Shown: positions 26,726 to 35,566, numbered from the stretch's first letter. The stretch: 64,000 nt of DNA from Nocardioides gansuensis (GCF_003076135.1 NZ_QDGZ01000002.1:496001-560000), one strand, 5' to 3'. Notes: generated from the sequence alone by a model not told the origin. Made by a program: numbers and translations.

Positions 26726-29683
26726 TCAGAGGACGTCCAGCAGGCCACGCCGCTGGGCGACCGTGACCGCCTCGGTGCGGCTGGAGACGTTCAGCTTCGC
26801 CATCAGGTTGCTCAGGTGCACGCTGGCCGTCTTCTCACTGATGAACAGCCGCTTCCCGATCTCTCGGTTGGTCAGCCCCTCAGCCACCAGCGCGAGGACG
26901 TCCTGCTCCCGCCTGGTCAGCACCGACTCCGCTGTGGTCTCCCCGCCGCCCAGCCGGGCCTGGCTCACCGTCGCCGCCACGGCTCGCCGCAGCGGGAGGG
27001 CCTGCATCCGCTCGGCCGACGCGGCCGCTGCCTCGGCGTGCCTCCGGGCGGCATCCCGGTCACCGGCGGCGATGAGCGCCTCGGCCAGCCGCCAGTGGCA
27101 GCGAGCCTGCTCGTAGACGTGCCCGTAGCCGTAGGCCTCGAGAGCCCGCCGCCACTCCTCCACGGCTGGCTCCCCGCTCAGCCGGGCGTGCTCCGCCAGC
27201 GCACGGGCGTGCCAGGCGCGGCCCTCGGGCCCCAGAAGTCCGGGACGTCCGTGCCCACCCTCGACGAGCTGCTCGACCCGGTGCAGGAGCACGTCCCCGC
27301 GTCGCAGGGCGGCCGACGCCCCGGCCTCGTCGCGCCGCCGGCGGCAGGTCGTCGCTTCGTCGGCCAGCGCAGCCAGCCCCAGGGCCGACAACCAGAGGCC
27401 GCCGTACATCCCTTCGCCGGCCACGGTGTCCAGGTGGACCTGCGCGCGCTCGGCGACCGCCACCGCTCCCGCGGTGTCGCCCTCCCAGGCCAGGTGATCG
27501 GCCTCGCAGCCGCCTGCCACCAGGGCCACCTGTGGATCGGCGTGCCAGCTCTCGCGCAGGCCGGCCAGCCGTCGTACGGCATCGGGATGACCGCAGGCGA
27601 CGGCCGCGTAGCAGCCCACCGCGGCAAGCCTCGCGGCTGCCACGTCGGGTGGCCGCGTCTCGGGCGCGTGGGCCGCCTCCAGGCTGGCGTGGAGCTCACC
27701 CGAGGCGTAGAGGGCGATAGCGTGGAGCAGCCTCAGCTCGAGGCCCGGAGCGCTCCAGAGCAGGCCGCTCTCCGTGACTCGGGCCATGGCCTCCCTGAGC
27801 ACGGGCAGCGACCCGCCCACGTCCCCGTTGTAGTAGTGGAGGGATGCCAGCGCGTAGTGCGCGCGCAGCTCTGCCGCCAGCTCACCCTCTGCCCGCGCCA
27901 GCAGCAGGGCCGTGCGGAGTCGGCGGGCTGCGGCCTCCAGGTCGCCGTCGATCTCGTCGAGGAAGGCCTCCGTCGTCAGCGCTTCCACCTCGAGCGAGGG
28001 CACCTCGGCACCCTTGGCCTCAGCGAGCGCGCGCTCGGCCTGCGGTCGGGCCTCGTCCGTACGACGGGCTGCCAGCAGTGCCCGCGCCAGCACCGTGCGG
28101 GCGAGTGCTCCGGTGCTCGCGTCGACGCCGGCCGACTCGGCAAGGCGGACGGCCTCCTGCGCTGGCCCGACCGTCTGGTCGGTGGCATCGATCTCCACGA
28201 GCTGCCGGACGAGCTCGGCGCGCGCCTGCACCCCTCCGGACCCGTCTCCCTCGGCGTCACAGAGCTGGATCGCCCGGCGCGCCCACTCGATGGCCTGAGT
28301 CGGTTCGCCAGCGAGCCGCGCGGCCCGCGCCGCCTGCACGGCCACGCGGCCCTGCGATCGACCGGCGAGCGCCGCTGGGTCGTCCACCAGCGGCCATGCC
28401 TCGAGTGCCTGTGCCAGGTGGTGGTGCGCCTCGCCCGGGGCCAGCACCCGCATCGCCTCGTCGGCGGCCCGGATCGACCACTGCAGCGCCCGGGCCGCAT
28501 CCTGGGCCTGCGCGAAGTGATGTGCGACCTCGGCAGGAGCAGCCGGGCCGGCGGTCCAGGCCTCGAGCACGCCCCCCACGGTGAGGTGCCACCGCGCGCG
28601 CTCGCCGGGCAGCAGGTCGTCGTACACCGCGTCGCGCAGCAGGTCGTGGGTGAACGAGTAGCCCTCTCGCTCCGGCGTCACCAGCCCTTCTGCGACGGCA
28701 ACCCCCATCGCGTCCGTCACGGCGGCGTCAGACAGCCCCGCCGCGCCGCGCAGCAGCCGGTCGGGTGCATGGCGGCCGACGACCGCCGCGCAGCGCAGCA
28801 CCGTGCGCACGTCGTCAGGAAGCCGGTCCAGCCTTCCGACGAGGAGGTCCGACAGCCCCCGCGGCATCCCTTCGTCGATCCTGCCGTGGTGGAGGGCTCC
28901 CGCCGCGAGGGTCTGCACGTAGTAGGGATTCCCCTGGGTGCGGCGGAACACGACGTCGGCTACCCCCGCGTCGACCGGACCGCGGTCGAGATGCGCCAGG
29001 AACTCGGCCACCTCTGTCGCGTCGAAGGGCTGCAGGTCGAGGCGCTGCACCCACGGCAGCCGACCCAGCTCGCTCACGAGATGCCGCGTCAGGGGCCGCC
29101 CCGCCAGCCCGTCCGTGCGCACCGTCGCGACCACGAGGAGCCGTTCGGCCTGCACCCGGCTGAGCAGGAACCGGAAGCACTCGGCAGAGGACCAGTCGAC
29201 CCACTGCAGGTCCTCGATGGCGACCAGGACGGGACCGCGGATGCGTCCGACTCCCGCGAGCAGGGCCGTCATGGCGTCGAAGACCTGGAGCCGGCGCGAC
29301 TCGTCGACGGCGTCATCGCGGACCGCGTTGCGGTCGGTCAGCCTTGTGAGCACGGGCAGCCCGTCGAGGATCGAGGCGACCTCTGAATCGGTCGCGCCCA
29401 CCGCCTGCACCGCCCGCACCAGGTCGACGACAGCCAGGTAGGGCAGGCCCGGGTCGCCCAGGTCGACGCACTGCGTGCGGAGCACCAGTGGCTCAGGACG
29501 GGACGGCTCTTCCAGCAGCGCGCGGACCAGGCGGCTCTTCCCGCCGCCCGCTTCGCCTGCGATCAGCACGGCACCCGGCGCGCCCTCGGCCGCCCGCCTC
29601 ACTGCGGCTCGCAGGGCCGTCAGCTCGCGCACGCGACCGACGAACGGCACGTCACCCGGGGAGACCGCCACGAACGCCATCAT
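26726..29683 (-). CDS. Large ATP-binding LuxR-family regulator (LAL-like)
   Basis: 985 residues starting at the Met-Met pair (ATG 29683 or 29680). The N-terminal AAA domain has Walker A GEAGGGKS (43-50) and Walker B-like VLVAIEDLQWVDWSSAE. A long helical, TPR-like middle (about 370-900) is rich in Ala/Glu/Arg. The LuxR helix-turn-helix is at the C terminus (LTRREQDVLALVAEGLTNREIGKRLF through EKTASVHLSNLMAKLNVSSR). Proteins of this build are activators that bind an inducer through the TPR part and use ATP to form active oligomers, as in MalT. It is divergent from the small gene at 29792 and upstream of the FAD oxidoreductase, its most likely local target. The inducer is not apparent. Confidence 0.88.
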   Translation of the reverse strand: MMAFVAVSPGDVPFVGRVRELTALRAAVRRAAEGAPGAVLIAGEAGGGKSRLVRALLEEPSRPEPLVLRTQCVDLGDPGLPYLAVVDLVRAVQAVGATDSEVASILDGLPVLTRLTDRNAVRDDAVDESRRLQVFDAMTALLAGVGRIRGPVLVAIEDLQWVDWSSAECFRFLLSRVQAERLLVVATVRTDGLAGRPLTRHLVSELGRLPWVQRLDLQPFDATEVAEFLAHLDRGPVDAGVADVVFRRTQGNPYYVQTLAAGALHHGRIDEGMPRGLSDLLVGRLDRLPDDVRTVLRCAAVVGRHAPDRLLRGAAGLSDAAVTDAMGVAVAEGLVTPEREGYSFTHDLLRDAVYDDLLPGERARWHLTVGGVLEAWTAGPAAPAEVAHHFAQAQDAARALQWSIRAADEAMRVLAPGEAHHHLAQALEAWPLVDDPAALAGRSQGRVAVQAARAARLAGEPTQAIEWARRAIQLCDAEGDGSGGVQARAELVRQLVEIDATDQTVGPAQEAVRLAESAGVDASTGALARTVLARALLAARRTDEARPQAERALAEAKGAEVPSLEVEALTTEAFLDEIDGDLEAAARRLRTALLLARAEGELAAELRAHYALASLHYYNGDVGGSLPVLREAMARVTESGLLWSAPGLELRLLHAIALYASGELHASLEAAHAPETRPPDVAAARLAAVGCYAAVACGHPDAVRRLAGLRESWHADPQVALVAGGCEADHLAWEGDTAGAVAVAERAQVHLDTVAGEGMYGGLWLSALGLAALADEATTCRRRRDEAGASAALRRGDVLLHRVEQLVEGGHGRPGLLGPEGRAWHARALAEHARLSGEPAVEEWRRALEAYGYGHVYEQARCHWRLAEALIAAGDRDAARRHAEAAAASAERMQALPLRRAVAATVSQARLGGGETTAESVLTRREQDVLALVAEGLTNREIGKRLFISEKTASVHLSNLMAKLNVSSRTEAVTVAQRRGLLDVL

Positions 29684-29791
29684 GGCACCGGCGAGCAGGT
29701 CGGAGCAGGCAAAGGTCACCCAGTCACCGACTGGCTGGGTGAGCCGCGGAGCTCCACCGAGTGGGTCGACCGTGGCTGACACACTGAAGGG

Positions 29792-30205
29792 GTGATCAGC
29801 CTCGACCTCGCACGGCAGCTCAAGAACGCTGGCGTGACCTGGTCTCCTGCGCCCGGCGACACGTTCATGATCCCCCACCGGGACCTGGACGACCAGGTCT
29901 TCGCCGTCAGCGACATGGTCGTCGAGGTCCTGGACCTGCCGACCGGGCGCGTCCTTGCCTTCAACGGGACCACCGAGTGGGCGCTGGACAGCATCATGCA
30001 GCGCGACGTGGTGTGGCTCCCCCGGGAGGACCAGCTGCGGTCGATGCTGGGCGGCGGGTTCGTCTCCCTGCAGGCGGTCCCCGGGGGATTCGTCGTCGAA
30101 GTTGCCAGCGGCAGCCGCACGGAGCGGCACGTCGATGTCGACGCCGAGGGCGCCTACGCCCGCGCGCTGCTGAGCGTCCTGGCCCGTCCGCAGCCGCTCA
30201 CGTGA
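29792..30205 (+). CDS. Conserved actinobacterial protein of unknown function
   Basis: 137 residues from GTG 29792. The sequence is acidic and soluble, with no signal peptide or membrane segment: MISLDLARQLKNAG at the start, DDQVFAVSDMVVEVLDLPTG in the middle and TTEWALDSIMQRDVVWLPRED after it. I do not recognise a catalytic motif. Relatives are sometimes given pilus-assembly names, for which nothing here offers support. It is divergent from the LAL regulator. Its end overlaps the convergent cytochrome gene by 8 bases through the palindrome TCACGTGA, in which each strand reads TGA. Confidence 0.65.
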   Translation: MISLDLARQLKNAGVTWSPAPGDTFMIPHRDLDDQVFAVSDMVVEVLDLPTGRVLAFNGTTEWALDSIMQRDVVWLPREDQLRSMLGGGFVSLQAVPGGFVVEVASGSRTERHVDVDAEGAYARALLSVLARPQPLT

Positions 30206-30860
30206 TGCGCGACCGCTGCCGAACACCAGGCAGCATCCGGGGGAGCAACCGCTTGCCGAGCACCATGCCCAGGTGCGCTCCCAGAGCGGCGAAGAACGCG
30301 AGGTGGCCGGCGACGTGGAGCCACAGCAGGTCGTCGTCAGCGGCCACGAGAAGGATGCCGGTGGCCGGGACGACGAACTGGAGGGTCAAGAGCACCGTCT
30401 CGGTGGCGTGGACAACGCGCTGGTCGCCTGGTGTCAGGCGTGGGTCCCATGGCGGAAGTGGGGTCATCCTGCGCCACAGCAGCCGGAGGACGGCCAGGGA
30501 GATGATGAGCAGCCCCAGGAGCACGTGGACTTCTGCGGAGGACACCCCGTCGCCGAGAACGTTCCCACCGCCGGTCAGCTCGGACCAGGCGGTGCCCACC
30601 GCGCCCTCCGCCTGCTCCTCGCGGCGTTCCTGGGCCGCCTCGCACCGCTCTTCGAGTCGGTCGAGCCTCTCCTCTTCGGGGTCGGAGGTGTCACCACCGC
30701 TCTGGTCCTCGCCGGGTGGGTCGCAGTCGACCGCTCGGACGTCAGCTTCGGTCTCCATGGTGTAGCCGACGTAGAACTGGGTGGCGAAGGCGAACACCGT
30801 GAGCCAATGCAGCGCCTTGGTGACGGCGCCGTACCCGTGCTCGCCGTTGCGCAGCCTCAT
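30198..30860 (-). CDS. Cytochrome b561-type membrane protein
   Basis: 220 residues. Di-haem b561-like features: HWLTVFAFATQFYVGY (helix 1), VHVLLGLLIISLAVLRLLWR (helix 2), VVHATETVLLTLQFVVPATGILLV (helix 3) and LHVAGHLAFFAALGAHLGMVLGK (helix 4). The histidines are at positions expected to bind two haems. Between helices 1 and 2 is an unusual highly charged insert of about 65 residues (for example EERLDRLEERCEAAQERREE) that should lie outside the membrane. Family members pass electrons between quinols and periplasmic partners or respond to superoxide. No partner redox gene adjoins it. Confidence 0.8.
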   Translation of the reverse strand: MRLRNGEHGYGAVTKALHWLTVFAFATQFYVGYTMETEADVRAVDCDPPGEDQSGGDTSDPEEERLDRLEERCEAAQERREEQAEGAVGTAWSELTGGGNVLGDGVSSAEVHVLLGLLIISLAVLRLLWRRMTPLPPWDPRLTPGDQRVVHATETVLLTLQFVVPATGILLVAADDDLLWLHVAGHLAFFAALGAHLGMVLGKRLLPRMLPGVRQRSRIT

Positions 30861-30889
30861 GCGCCCTTTCTACCCGCCTGCACGGGGCA

Positions 30890-33703
30890 TCACGGCTCTG
30901 GAGGATGCCGCCAGCGCTGGAAGGCTGATGCTGTGTCATCCAGTGCCCTGTCGAGGCGGTCGAGGATGCTCTGCCCCAGGCTGGAGAGGTCGCGGTCAGC
31001 CTCTTCCAGTCCTGCGGCCAGATCAGCGACGAGGGTGGCGCCGAGGTTGAGAGCGCTGCCCTTGAGGCGGTGGGCCGCCGCTCTCACGCGCTCACGATCG
31101 TCTGCGGCCACGGCCTCGCGGAGGTCGGCGAGCGTCGTGGGACCCGCTGCCATGAAGTTGTCGATCGCCCTCTCCACCAGGGCTGCCGCTCCACTCCCCA
31201 TCTCCAGCAGGTCGTCGAGACGACGCGGGTCCAGCACCGCATCCGGCAGTGTCCACCCGTCGTGGCTCGCGGGCTCCGCGATGGCCGTCGCCGCGCGCGT
31301 CTCGTCCGGCCGGATCAGGGCCTGGAGGACAGACGCGAGTCGGTCGATCTGCACCGGCTTGGTGAGGAAGTCATCCATGCCCGCAGCGGTGCAGCTCTCT
31401 CGCTCGCTCTCAGTGGCTGATGCGGTCAGGGCGATGATCGGCACTCGGGCCCCGGACGATTCGGCGTTCCTGATCGCTCGGGTGGCGGCGTACCCGTCCA
31501 TGGTCGGCATCTGGAGGTCCATGAGGATGGCGGCATAGCTGTCGCGAGTCGCACGTGCGACGGCCTCGTCCCCGTTCGCGACCACCTCGGCGGTGTAGCC
31601 CAGGGACTCGAGCAGGCCGACAGCCACGAGCTGGTTGATCTCGTTGTCCTCGGCGACAAGCACCCGTCCGGCGGGTCGTGGCAACAGGCGTGAGCCCTCG
31701 GTGGCCGTCGTGAGTGGATCGAGGCCGGCGGCCGTGCGGAAGATGGCATTGAACCGGAACGTGCTGCCGTGCCCGGGCCGGCTCGTGACCGTGATGCGAC
31801 CGCCGAGTGCCTCGGCGAGCTGGCGGGAGATCGCCAGGCCAAGTCCGGTGCCACCGAAAGCTCGTGTGGTCGAGGCGTCGGCCTGCCGGAAGGGCTCGAA
31901 CAAGGTGTTGAGGTGCTCGGGCTGGATGCCGATCCCCGTGTCCTGAACCTCGACGGTGACCTCGACGTCGCCGTCCGGCGTGCCGGTGGCGTCGAGACGG
32001 ACGAACACATGCCCGTGCCTGGTGAACTTCACCGCGTTGCCCACGAGGTTGGTGAGTATCTGACCGAAGCGGGTGGGGTCGCCCACCACGTGCTCGGGCA
32101 CTCCGTCGCTGACATGCATGCGGAGGGAGACCTCGCGGTCGATGGCAGCGCCTTCGATGAAGGCCAGCACCTGCTCCACGACTGTGCGTGGGCGGAAGAC
32201 GGTCGACTCGAGCTCCAGCTCGCCCGCTTCGATCTTGGAGAAGTCGAGCACGTTGTTGATGACCGACAGGAGTGTGCGCCCTGCCGTCTTGACTCCCTCC
32301 GCGAGCTGTCTCTGCCGGGGGTCCAGCCCGGTGCGTAGGAGCAGGTCGTTGAGGCCGATCACGCCGTTCATGGGCGTGCGTATCTCGTGGCTCACAGTGG
32401 CGAGGAAGTACGACTTGAGACGAGATGCCTCCACCGCGCTGTCTCGGGCAGCGGCGAGCTGGCGGGCTGCGGTCTCGCGCTCCACCACCCGGGCGAGCTG
32501 CTCGGCGACCTGCTCCACCAGCGACCGCAACATCGCGTGTCGTTCGAACGGGGTGGCTGCGGTGATCACGACGCTCGCCACCGGAGAACCGTCGAAGAGA
32601 ACGGGGAACCCGATCTGGGGAGTCTGTGGCTCGGAGTCCTCCTCGAATACCGTCTCTAGGCCCTCGAGTGCTCGCTCTGCTGTGCGTAGCTCTCGCGGAG
32701 ACGGCCCTGGAGCGTGGCCGACCACCGGCTCAGCGACGAGCCATCGACCGTGTTCGTCGGAGGCGACGCTGAAGGCGACCGCGCGCTGCCAATCGGGGTG
32801 CGCCAGCAGCAGCTGCTGGATGAGCTCGAGTGCCTCCCGGAGAGTGGCTGCCTTGTTCGAGGCAGTCGCGATGAACTGCATCAGCGTGTTGATGGTCACC
32901 TGGTCCTCGAGCTCGAGCTGGGTCCGCTTGAGCTCCGTGATGTCCTGAGCCGTTCCCTGCATGCGGATCGGAACGCCGCCGCTCCCGTCGTAGGTGACTC
33001 GTCCAAGTCCGTGAAGCCAGCCGATGGTCCCGTCCCGACGCGTCATCCGGGCCTCGAACTCGAACGCGCCCTCCTTCTCTCCGTGCTCGAACGCCTCCAG
33101 GACGAGAGCCCGGTCATCGTCGAGAACCAGGTCAAGGAACCCCTCCCACGTAGGCACGAAGGACATCGGGTCCACGCCGAACATCGTGTAGAGCTCACGC
33201 GACCAGACCAGGCTGCCGGTCACCATGTCGAAGTCCCAGCTTCCGAGCTTGGCGATGCCCTGGGCCTCGTCGAGGAGGTCCCGGCTGCGGGACAGCTCGC
33301 GGAGGAGCATCTGTCGGTCCGCGTCAGCCGTGAGCCGGTGGACATAGGCGACGGGACGCCCTGCGTCGTACACCGTGGACTCACCCACGAGCAGGTGCAC
33401 GGAGCTGCCGTCCTTCCGCAGGTAGCAGCACTCGACCTCGTGGGGCGTCTCGCCGACCTCCCTCAGTGCCTCGAGGTGGGTCCTGAACTGGTCCCTGCCT
33501 GCGTCGTCGAGGACGTCGAGGACGGAGGTCTGCATCATCTCCGCGCGGGTTCGTCCCAACAGCTGAGCAGCTCGCTCATTGGCGAACAAGGTGCCGCCGT
33601 CGGGGTCGATGACCCAGTAGCCGTCGCGCGACCATTCCACGATCTGTCGGTAGAAGTGCCCCGACTGGTCCAATGCCGTCCTCCAAGCGCTCCGGCCCAG
33701 CAT
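30890..33703 (-). CDS. Soluble tripartite hybrid histidine kinase (PAS-PAS-GAF-HisKA-HATPase-REC-HPt)
   Basis: 937 residues with no membrane segment, so it senses a cytoplasmic signal. Order: PAS (about 15-125), PAS with PAC (about 145-265), a GAF-like domain (about 275-415), HisKA with SHEIRTPMNG (H439), HATPase (NLVGNAVKFT, DTGIGIQPEHL, GGTGLGLAISRQLAEALGG), receiver with MDLQMPTMDG (D729), and a C-terminal HPt domain with AAHRLKGSALNLGA (H878). All four phosphorelay sites needed inside one chain are present except the final output receiver, which must be encoded elsewhere. It is divergent from the PopR-like gene, with 120 bases between them. The signal and partner regulator are unknown. 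Confidence 0.92.
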   Translation of the reverse strand: MLGRSAWRTALDQSGHFYRQIVEWSRDGYWVIDPDGGTLFANERAAQLLGRTRAEMMQTSVLDVLDDAGRDQFRTHLEALREVGETPHEVECCYLRKDGSSVHLLVGESTVYDAGRPVAYVHRLTADADRQMLLRELSRSRDLLDEAQGIAKLGSWDFDMVTGSLVWSRELYTMFGVDPMSFVPTWEGFLDLVLDDDRALVLEAFEHGEKEGAFEFEARMTRRDGTIGWLHGLGRVTYDGSGGVPIRMQGTAQDITELKRTQLELEDQVTINTLMQFIATASNKAATLREALELIQQLLLAHPDWQRAVAFSVASDEHGRWLVAEPVVGHAPGPSPRELRTAERALEGLETVFEEDSEPQTPQIGFPVLFDGSPVASVVITAATPFERHAMLRSLVEQVAEQLARVVERETAARQLAAARDSAVEASRLKSYFLATVSHEIRTPMNGVIGLNDLLLRTGLDPRQRQLAEGVKTAGRTLLSVINNVLDFSKIEAGELELESTVFRPRTVVEQVLAFIEGAAIDREVSLRMHVSDGVPEHVVGDPTRFGQILTNLVGNAVKFTRHGHVFVRLDATGTPDGDVEVTVEVQDTGIGIQPEHLNTLFEPFRQADASTTRAFGGTGLGLAISRQLAEALGGRITVTSRPGHGSTFRFNAIFRTAAGLDPLTTATEGSRLLPRPAGRVLVAEDNEINQLVAVGLLESLGYTAEVVANGDEAVARATRDSYAAILMDLQMPTMDGYAATRAIRNAESSGARVPIIALTASATESERESCTAAGMDDFLTKPVQIDRLASVLQALIRPDETRAATAIAEPASHDGWTLPDAVLDPRRLDDLLEMGSGAAALVERAIDNFMAAGPTTLADLREAVAADDRERVRAAAHRLKGSALNLGATLVADLAAGLEEADRDLSSLGQSILDRLDRALDDTASAFQRWRHPPEP

Positions 33704-33790
33704 AGACAGCGCGGCACGTGCGTTCGGCCGCGGCCGACAGACGACCCGGCGCGGGAGTTTCGCTCTCAGAGGAACTCACCACGGAGCGGC

Positions 33791-33817
33791 TTGGCAGGCG
33801 CATCCTCCGGCTAGCAT
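33791..33817 (+). promoter_or_regulatory. Promoter for the PopR-like gene, probably leaderless
   Basis: TTGGCA (33791-33796) and TAGCAT (33812-33817) are separated by 15 bases, a little short of optimal. The -10 ends 6 bases before ATG 33824 and no Shine-Dalgarno sequence is present. No PopR-type box was seen here, so autoregulation is not indicated. Confidence 0.4.
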
Positions 33818-33823
33818 CACGTC

Positions 33824-34162
33824 ATGGCTGAGCTGCTGCCCATGCGTCCGAAGGCCGAGCCGGTCGAGCCGCTATGGCGTGAGCTCGCTGGCGACGTGCT
33901 TCGCCAGCGTCGCCACGAGCGCGGGGAGAAGCTTCGTGACACCGCGGGGCGGGCCGGCATCTCCACGCAGTACCTCTCCGAGATCGAACGCGGCCGCAAG
34001 GATCCGTCCTCCGAGGTGCTTGCTGCCGTGGCCGGGGCCCTTGGCCTGAGCCTGCTCGACCTCACGGTCGGTGTTGCCCGTCGCCTGCACGTGCCTGACG
34101 TCCAGGCCCCGATCCGACGGGATGCGAGCAAGGTACGGGGCCCGCTCGCCCTTGCAGCCTGA
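33824..34162 (+). CDS. popR: PopR/ClgR-type XRE activator of clpP genes
   Basis: 112 residues. The helix-turn-helix (about 24-76) reads DVLRQRRHERGEKLRDTAGR then AGISTQYLSEIERGRKDPSSEVLAAVAGALG, the pattern shared by ClgR and PopR, the actinobacterial activators of clp protease genes. It faces two clpP genes, and boxes of the PopR type lie upstream of them. The last residues are PLALAA, so the protein ends in Ala-Leu-Ala-Ala like an ssrA tag. In Streptomyces, PopR is destroyed by ClpP1P2 through its terminal alanines, which keeps clpP3clpP4 silent until ClpP1P2 fails. The same circuit is inferred here. PopR rather than ClgR is chosen from context. Confidence 0.8.
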   Translation: MAELLPMRPKAEPVEPLWRELAGDVLRQRRHERGEKLRDTAGRAGISTQYLSEIERGRKDPSSEVLAAVAGALGLSLLDLTVGVARRLHVPDVQAPIRRDASKVRGPLALAA

Positions 34163-34188
34163 TCGGCTGCCCGGGCCCGGGGGTGACG

Positions 34189-34776
34189 TCACCGTCGCCT
34201 GATGACCTGATCGGCCAGGCCGTACGAGACCGCCTCCTGGGCTCTGAAGATCCGGTCCCGGTCGGTGTCTCGCCGCAGCGTCTCGATGTCCTGGCCGGTG
34301 TGGAGGCTCAGCGCCCGCTCCATCTCCTCGCGCACCAGCAGGATCTCGTCGGCGGCCAGGATCAGGTCTGGAATGGTCCCGCGCCCCTGGCCCGAAGGCT
34401 GGTGGAGCAGGACCCGGGCGTGCGGGAGCACCGAGCGCTGCCCGGGCTCCCCGGCGGCGAGGAGCAGCGCCGTGCTCGAGAAGGCCTGTCCCACGCAGGT
34501 GGTCGACACGGGAGCCCGACAGAACTGGATCGTGTCGTAGAGCGCGAAGGTGGCAGTGATGGATCCGCCCGGTGAGTTGATGTACAGGTTGATCGGTGTG
34601 TCGGGGCTTTCCGCCTCCAGGTGGAGGATCTGCGCGATGAGCGCATTCGCGACACCGTCATCGATCGCGGTGCCGAGGTAGACGATCCGTTCCTCCAGCA
34701 ACCGGCTGTAGACATCCATCACCTTGTCACCACGCGGTGTGCGACTCACCACGTTGGGAATCGTGTAGGTGCTCAT
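34189..34776 (-). CDS. clpP: ATP-dependent Clp protease proteolytic subunit (ClpP4-like, second gene of pair)
   Basis: 195 residues, full length. The triad is intact: S100 in [15 protein letters not shown]125 in [11 protein letters not shown]174 in DTDRDRIF. The Ser motif GQAFSST differs from the usual GQAASMG. ClpP forms double heptameric rings that degrade proteins fed by Clp ATPases. The gene overlaps the preceding clpP by 4 bases (ATGA), so the two subunits are made together and may form a mixed tetradecamer, as actinobacterial pairs do. No clpX or clpC is adjacent. The pair facing a PopR-type regulator corresponds best to clpP3-clpP4 of Streptomyces rather than the housekeeping clpP1-clpP2, which would lie beside clpX. 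Confidence 0.92.
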   Translation of the reverse strand: MSTYTIPNVVSRTPRGDKVMDVYSRLLEERIVYLGTAIDDGVANALIAQILHLEAESPDTPINLYINSPGGSITATFALYDTIQFCRAPVSTTCVGQAFSSTALLLAAGEPGQRSVLPHARVLLHQPSGQGRGTIPDLILAADEILLVREEMERALSLHTGQDIETLRRDTDRDRIFRAQEAVSYGLADQVIRRR

Positions 34777-35408
34777 CGTTCGCCCCCCGCAGGTGTGTGG
34801 TGATGCTGAAGTCCGGTCCTGCGGCGCGGGCTGGGACGGATCTGGCCGAGGTCGGTGATCACCTCGTCGATGAAGCCGTAGTCACGCGCCTCCTCGGCGG
34901 TGAACATGTGGTCGCGCAAGGAGTCCTCGAAGACCCGCTCGACGGTCTGGCCGGTGCGCTCGGCGATGATCCCCAGCACGGTGTCGCGCATGTGTCGCAG
35001 ATCCCCGGCCTGGAGCTCGATGTCGACGGCGTTGCCACCGATGCCAGCGGATCCCTGGTGCAGCAGGACCTTGGCGTGCGGGAGGGCGTACCGCTTGCCC
35101 TCGGTGCCGCAGCAGAGCAGGAACTGACCGGCGCTGTAGGCCATGCCCATCACGACGGTGGAGACGTCGTTGGGCACCAGCCGCATCGTGTCTGCTATCG
35201 CCAACATCGCAGGTACGGAGCCGCCGGGCGAGTTGATCCAGAAGCTGATGTCGGCAGTCGGGTCCTCGGCGGACAGCAGCACGAGCTGGGCACACAGGAG
35301 CGCGCCGATCTCGTCGTCCAGCGGTGTGTCGAGCAGCATGATCCGCTGCGCGAGCAGGTCTTCGGCGATGCGCTTCCTCAGCACCAGGGGTCGTCCTTCG
35401 TCACTCAT
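34773..35408 (-). CDS. clpP: ATP-dependent Clp protease proteolytic subunit (ClpP3-like, first gene of pair)
   Basis: 211 residues. Catalytic residues are S92 in [16 protein letters not shown]117 in [10 protein letters not shown] and D166 in SLRDHMF. The C terminus is about 15 residues longer than usual and basic with a His run ([21 protein letters not shown]). It is the promoter-proximal member of the pair. CACGAT ends 6 bases before the ATG and may be the -10 of a leaderless message. The two PopR-type boxes are centred at about -48 and -63 from the ATG, in place for activation. Little expression is expected while the activator is being degraded. Confidence 0.92.
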   Translation of the reverse strand: MSDEGRPLVLRKRIAEDLLAQRIMLLDTPLDDEIGALLCAQLVLLSAEDPTADISFWINSPGGSVPAMLAIADTMRLVPNDVSTVVMGMAYSAGQFLLCCGTEGKRYALPHAKVLLHQGSAGIGGNAVDIELQAGDLRHMRDTVLGIIAERTGQTVERVFEDSLRDHMFTAEEARDYGFIDEVITDLGQIRPSPRRRTGLQHHHTPAGGER

Positions 35409-35442
35409 GCCACGATCGTGTCCCGACGAAGCGGCGCGACGA

Positions 35443-35481
35443 AGCAGATCTGCTCACAGCGGTTCTGCTGGGAGCAGATCT
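35443..35481 (-). promoter_or_regulatory. Tandem PopR-type boxes upstream of the clpP pair
   Basis: One perfect inverted repeat, TCTGCT-GGG-AGCAGA (35464-35478), lies exactly 15 bases from a weaker one, TCTGCT-CAC-AGCGGT (35449-35463). The Streptomyces PopR box is TCTGCC-N3-GGCAGA, so the left half differs by one base and the spacing is identical. The 9-mer AGCAGATCT also recurs directly at 35443-35451 and 35473-35481, about three helical turns apart. Position relative to the clpP start suits an activator. Confidence 0.7.
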
Positions 35482-35536
35482 CCCGGACACCCCAGCTGGC
35501 ACCCCATCCGCCCTCGTCGTCGACCCGAGAGGACCA

Positions 35537-35566
35537 TTGACAGCAGTGTGACCCCTGCCATATCGT
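35537..35566 (+). promoter_or_regulatory. Sigma70-type promoter of the first lacI operon
   Basis: TTGACA (35537-35542), an 18-base spacer and TATCGT (35561-35566) form a near-consensus promoter. Its -10 touches the LacI operator, so bound repressor would block transcription start. The expected start is about 35573. Confidence 0.7.

Noticed and set aside
26816..29386. Plus-strand frame opposite the LAL regulator
   Set aside because: The composition is that of a reverse-complement shadow (Gly/Arg/Pro/His rich) and the regulator on the other strand has clear domains.
29792..30205. Pilus assembly protein
   Set aside because: Names of this kind are attached to relatives, but no ATPase, receiver or pilus motif is present in these 137 residues.
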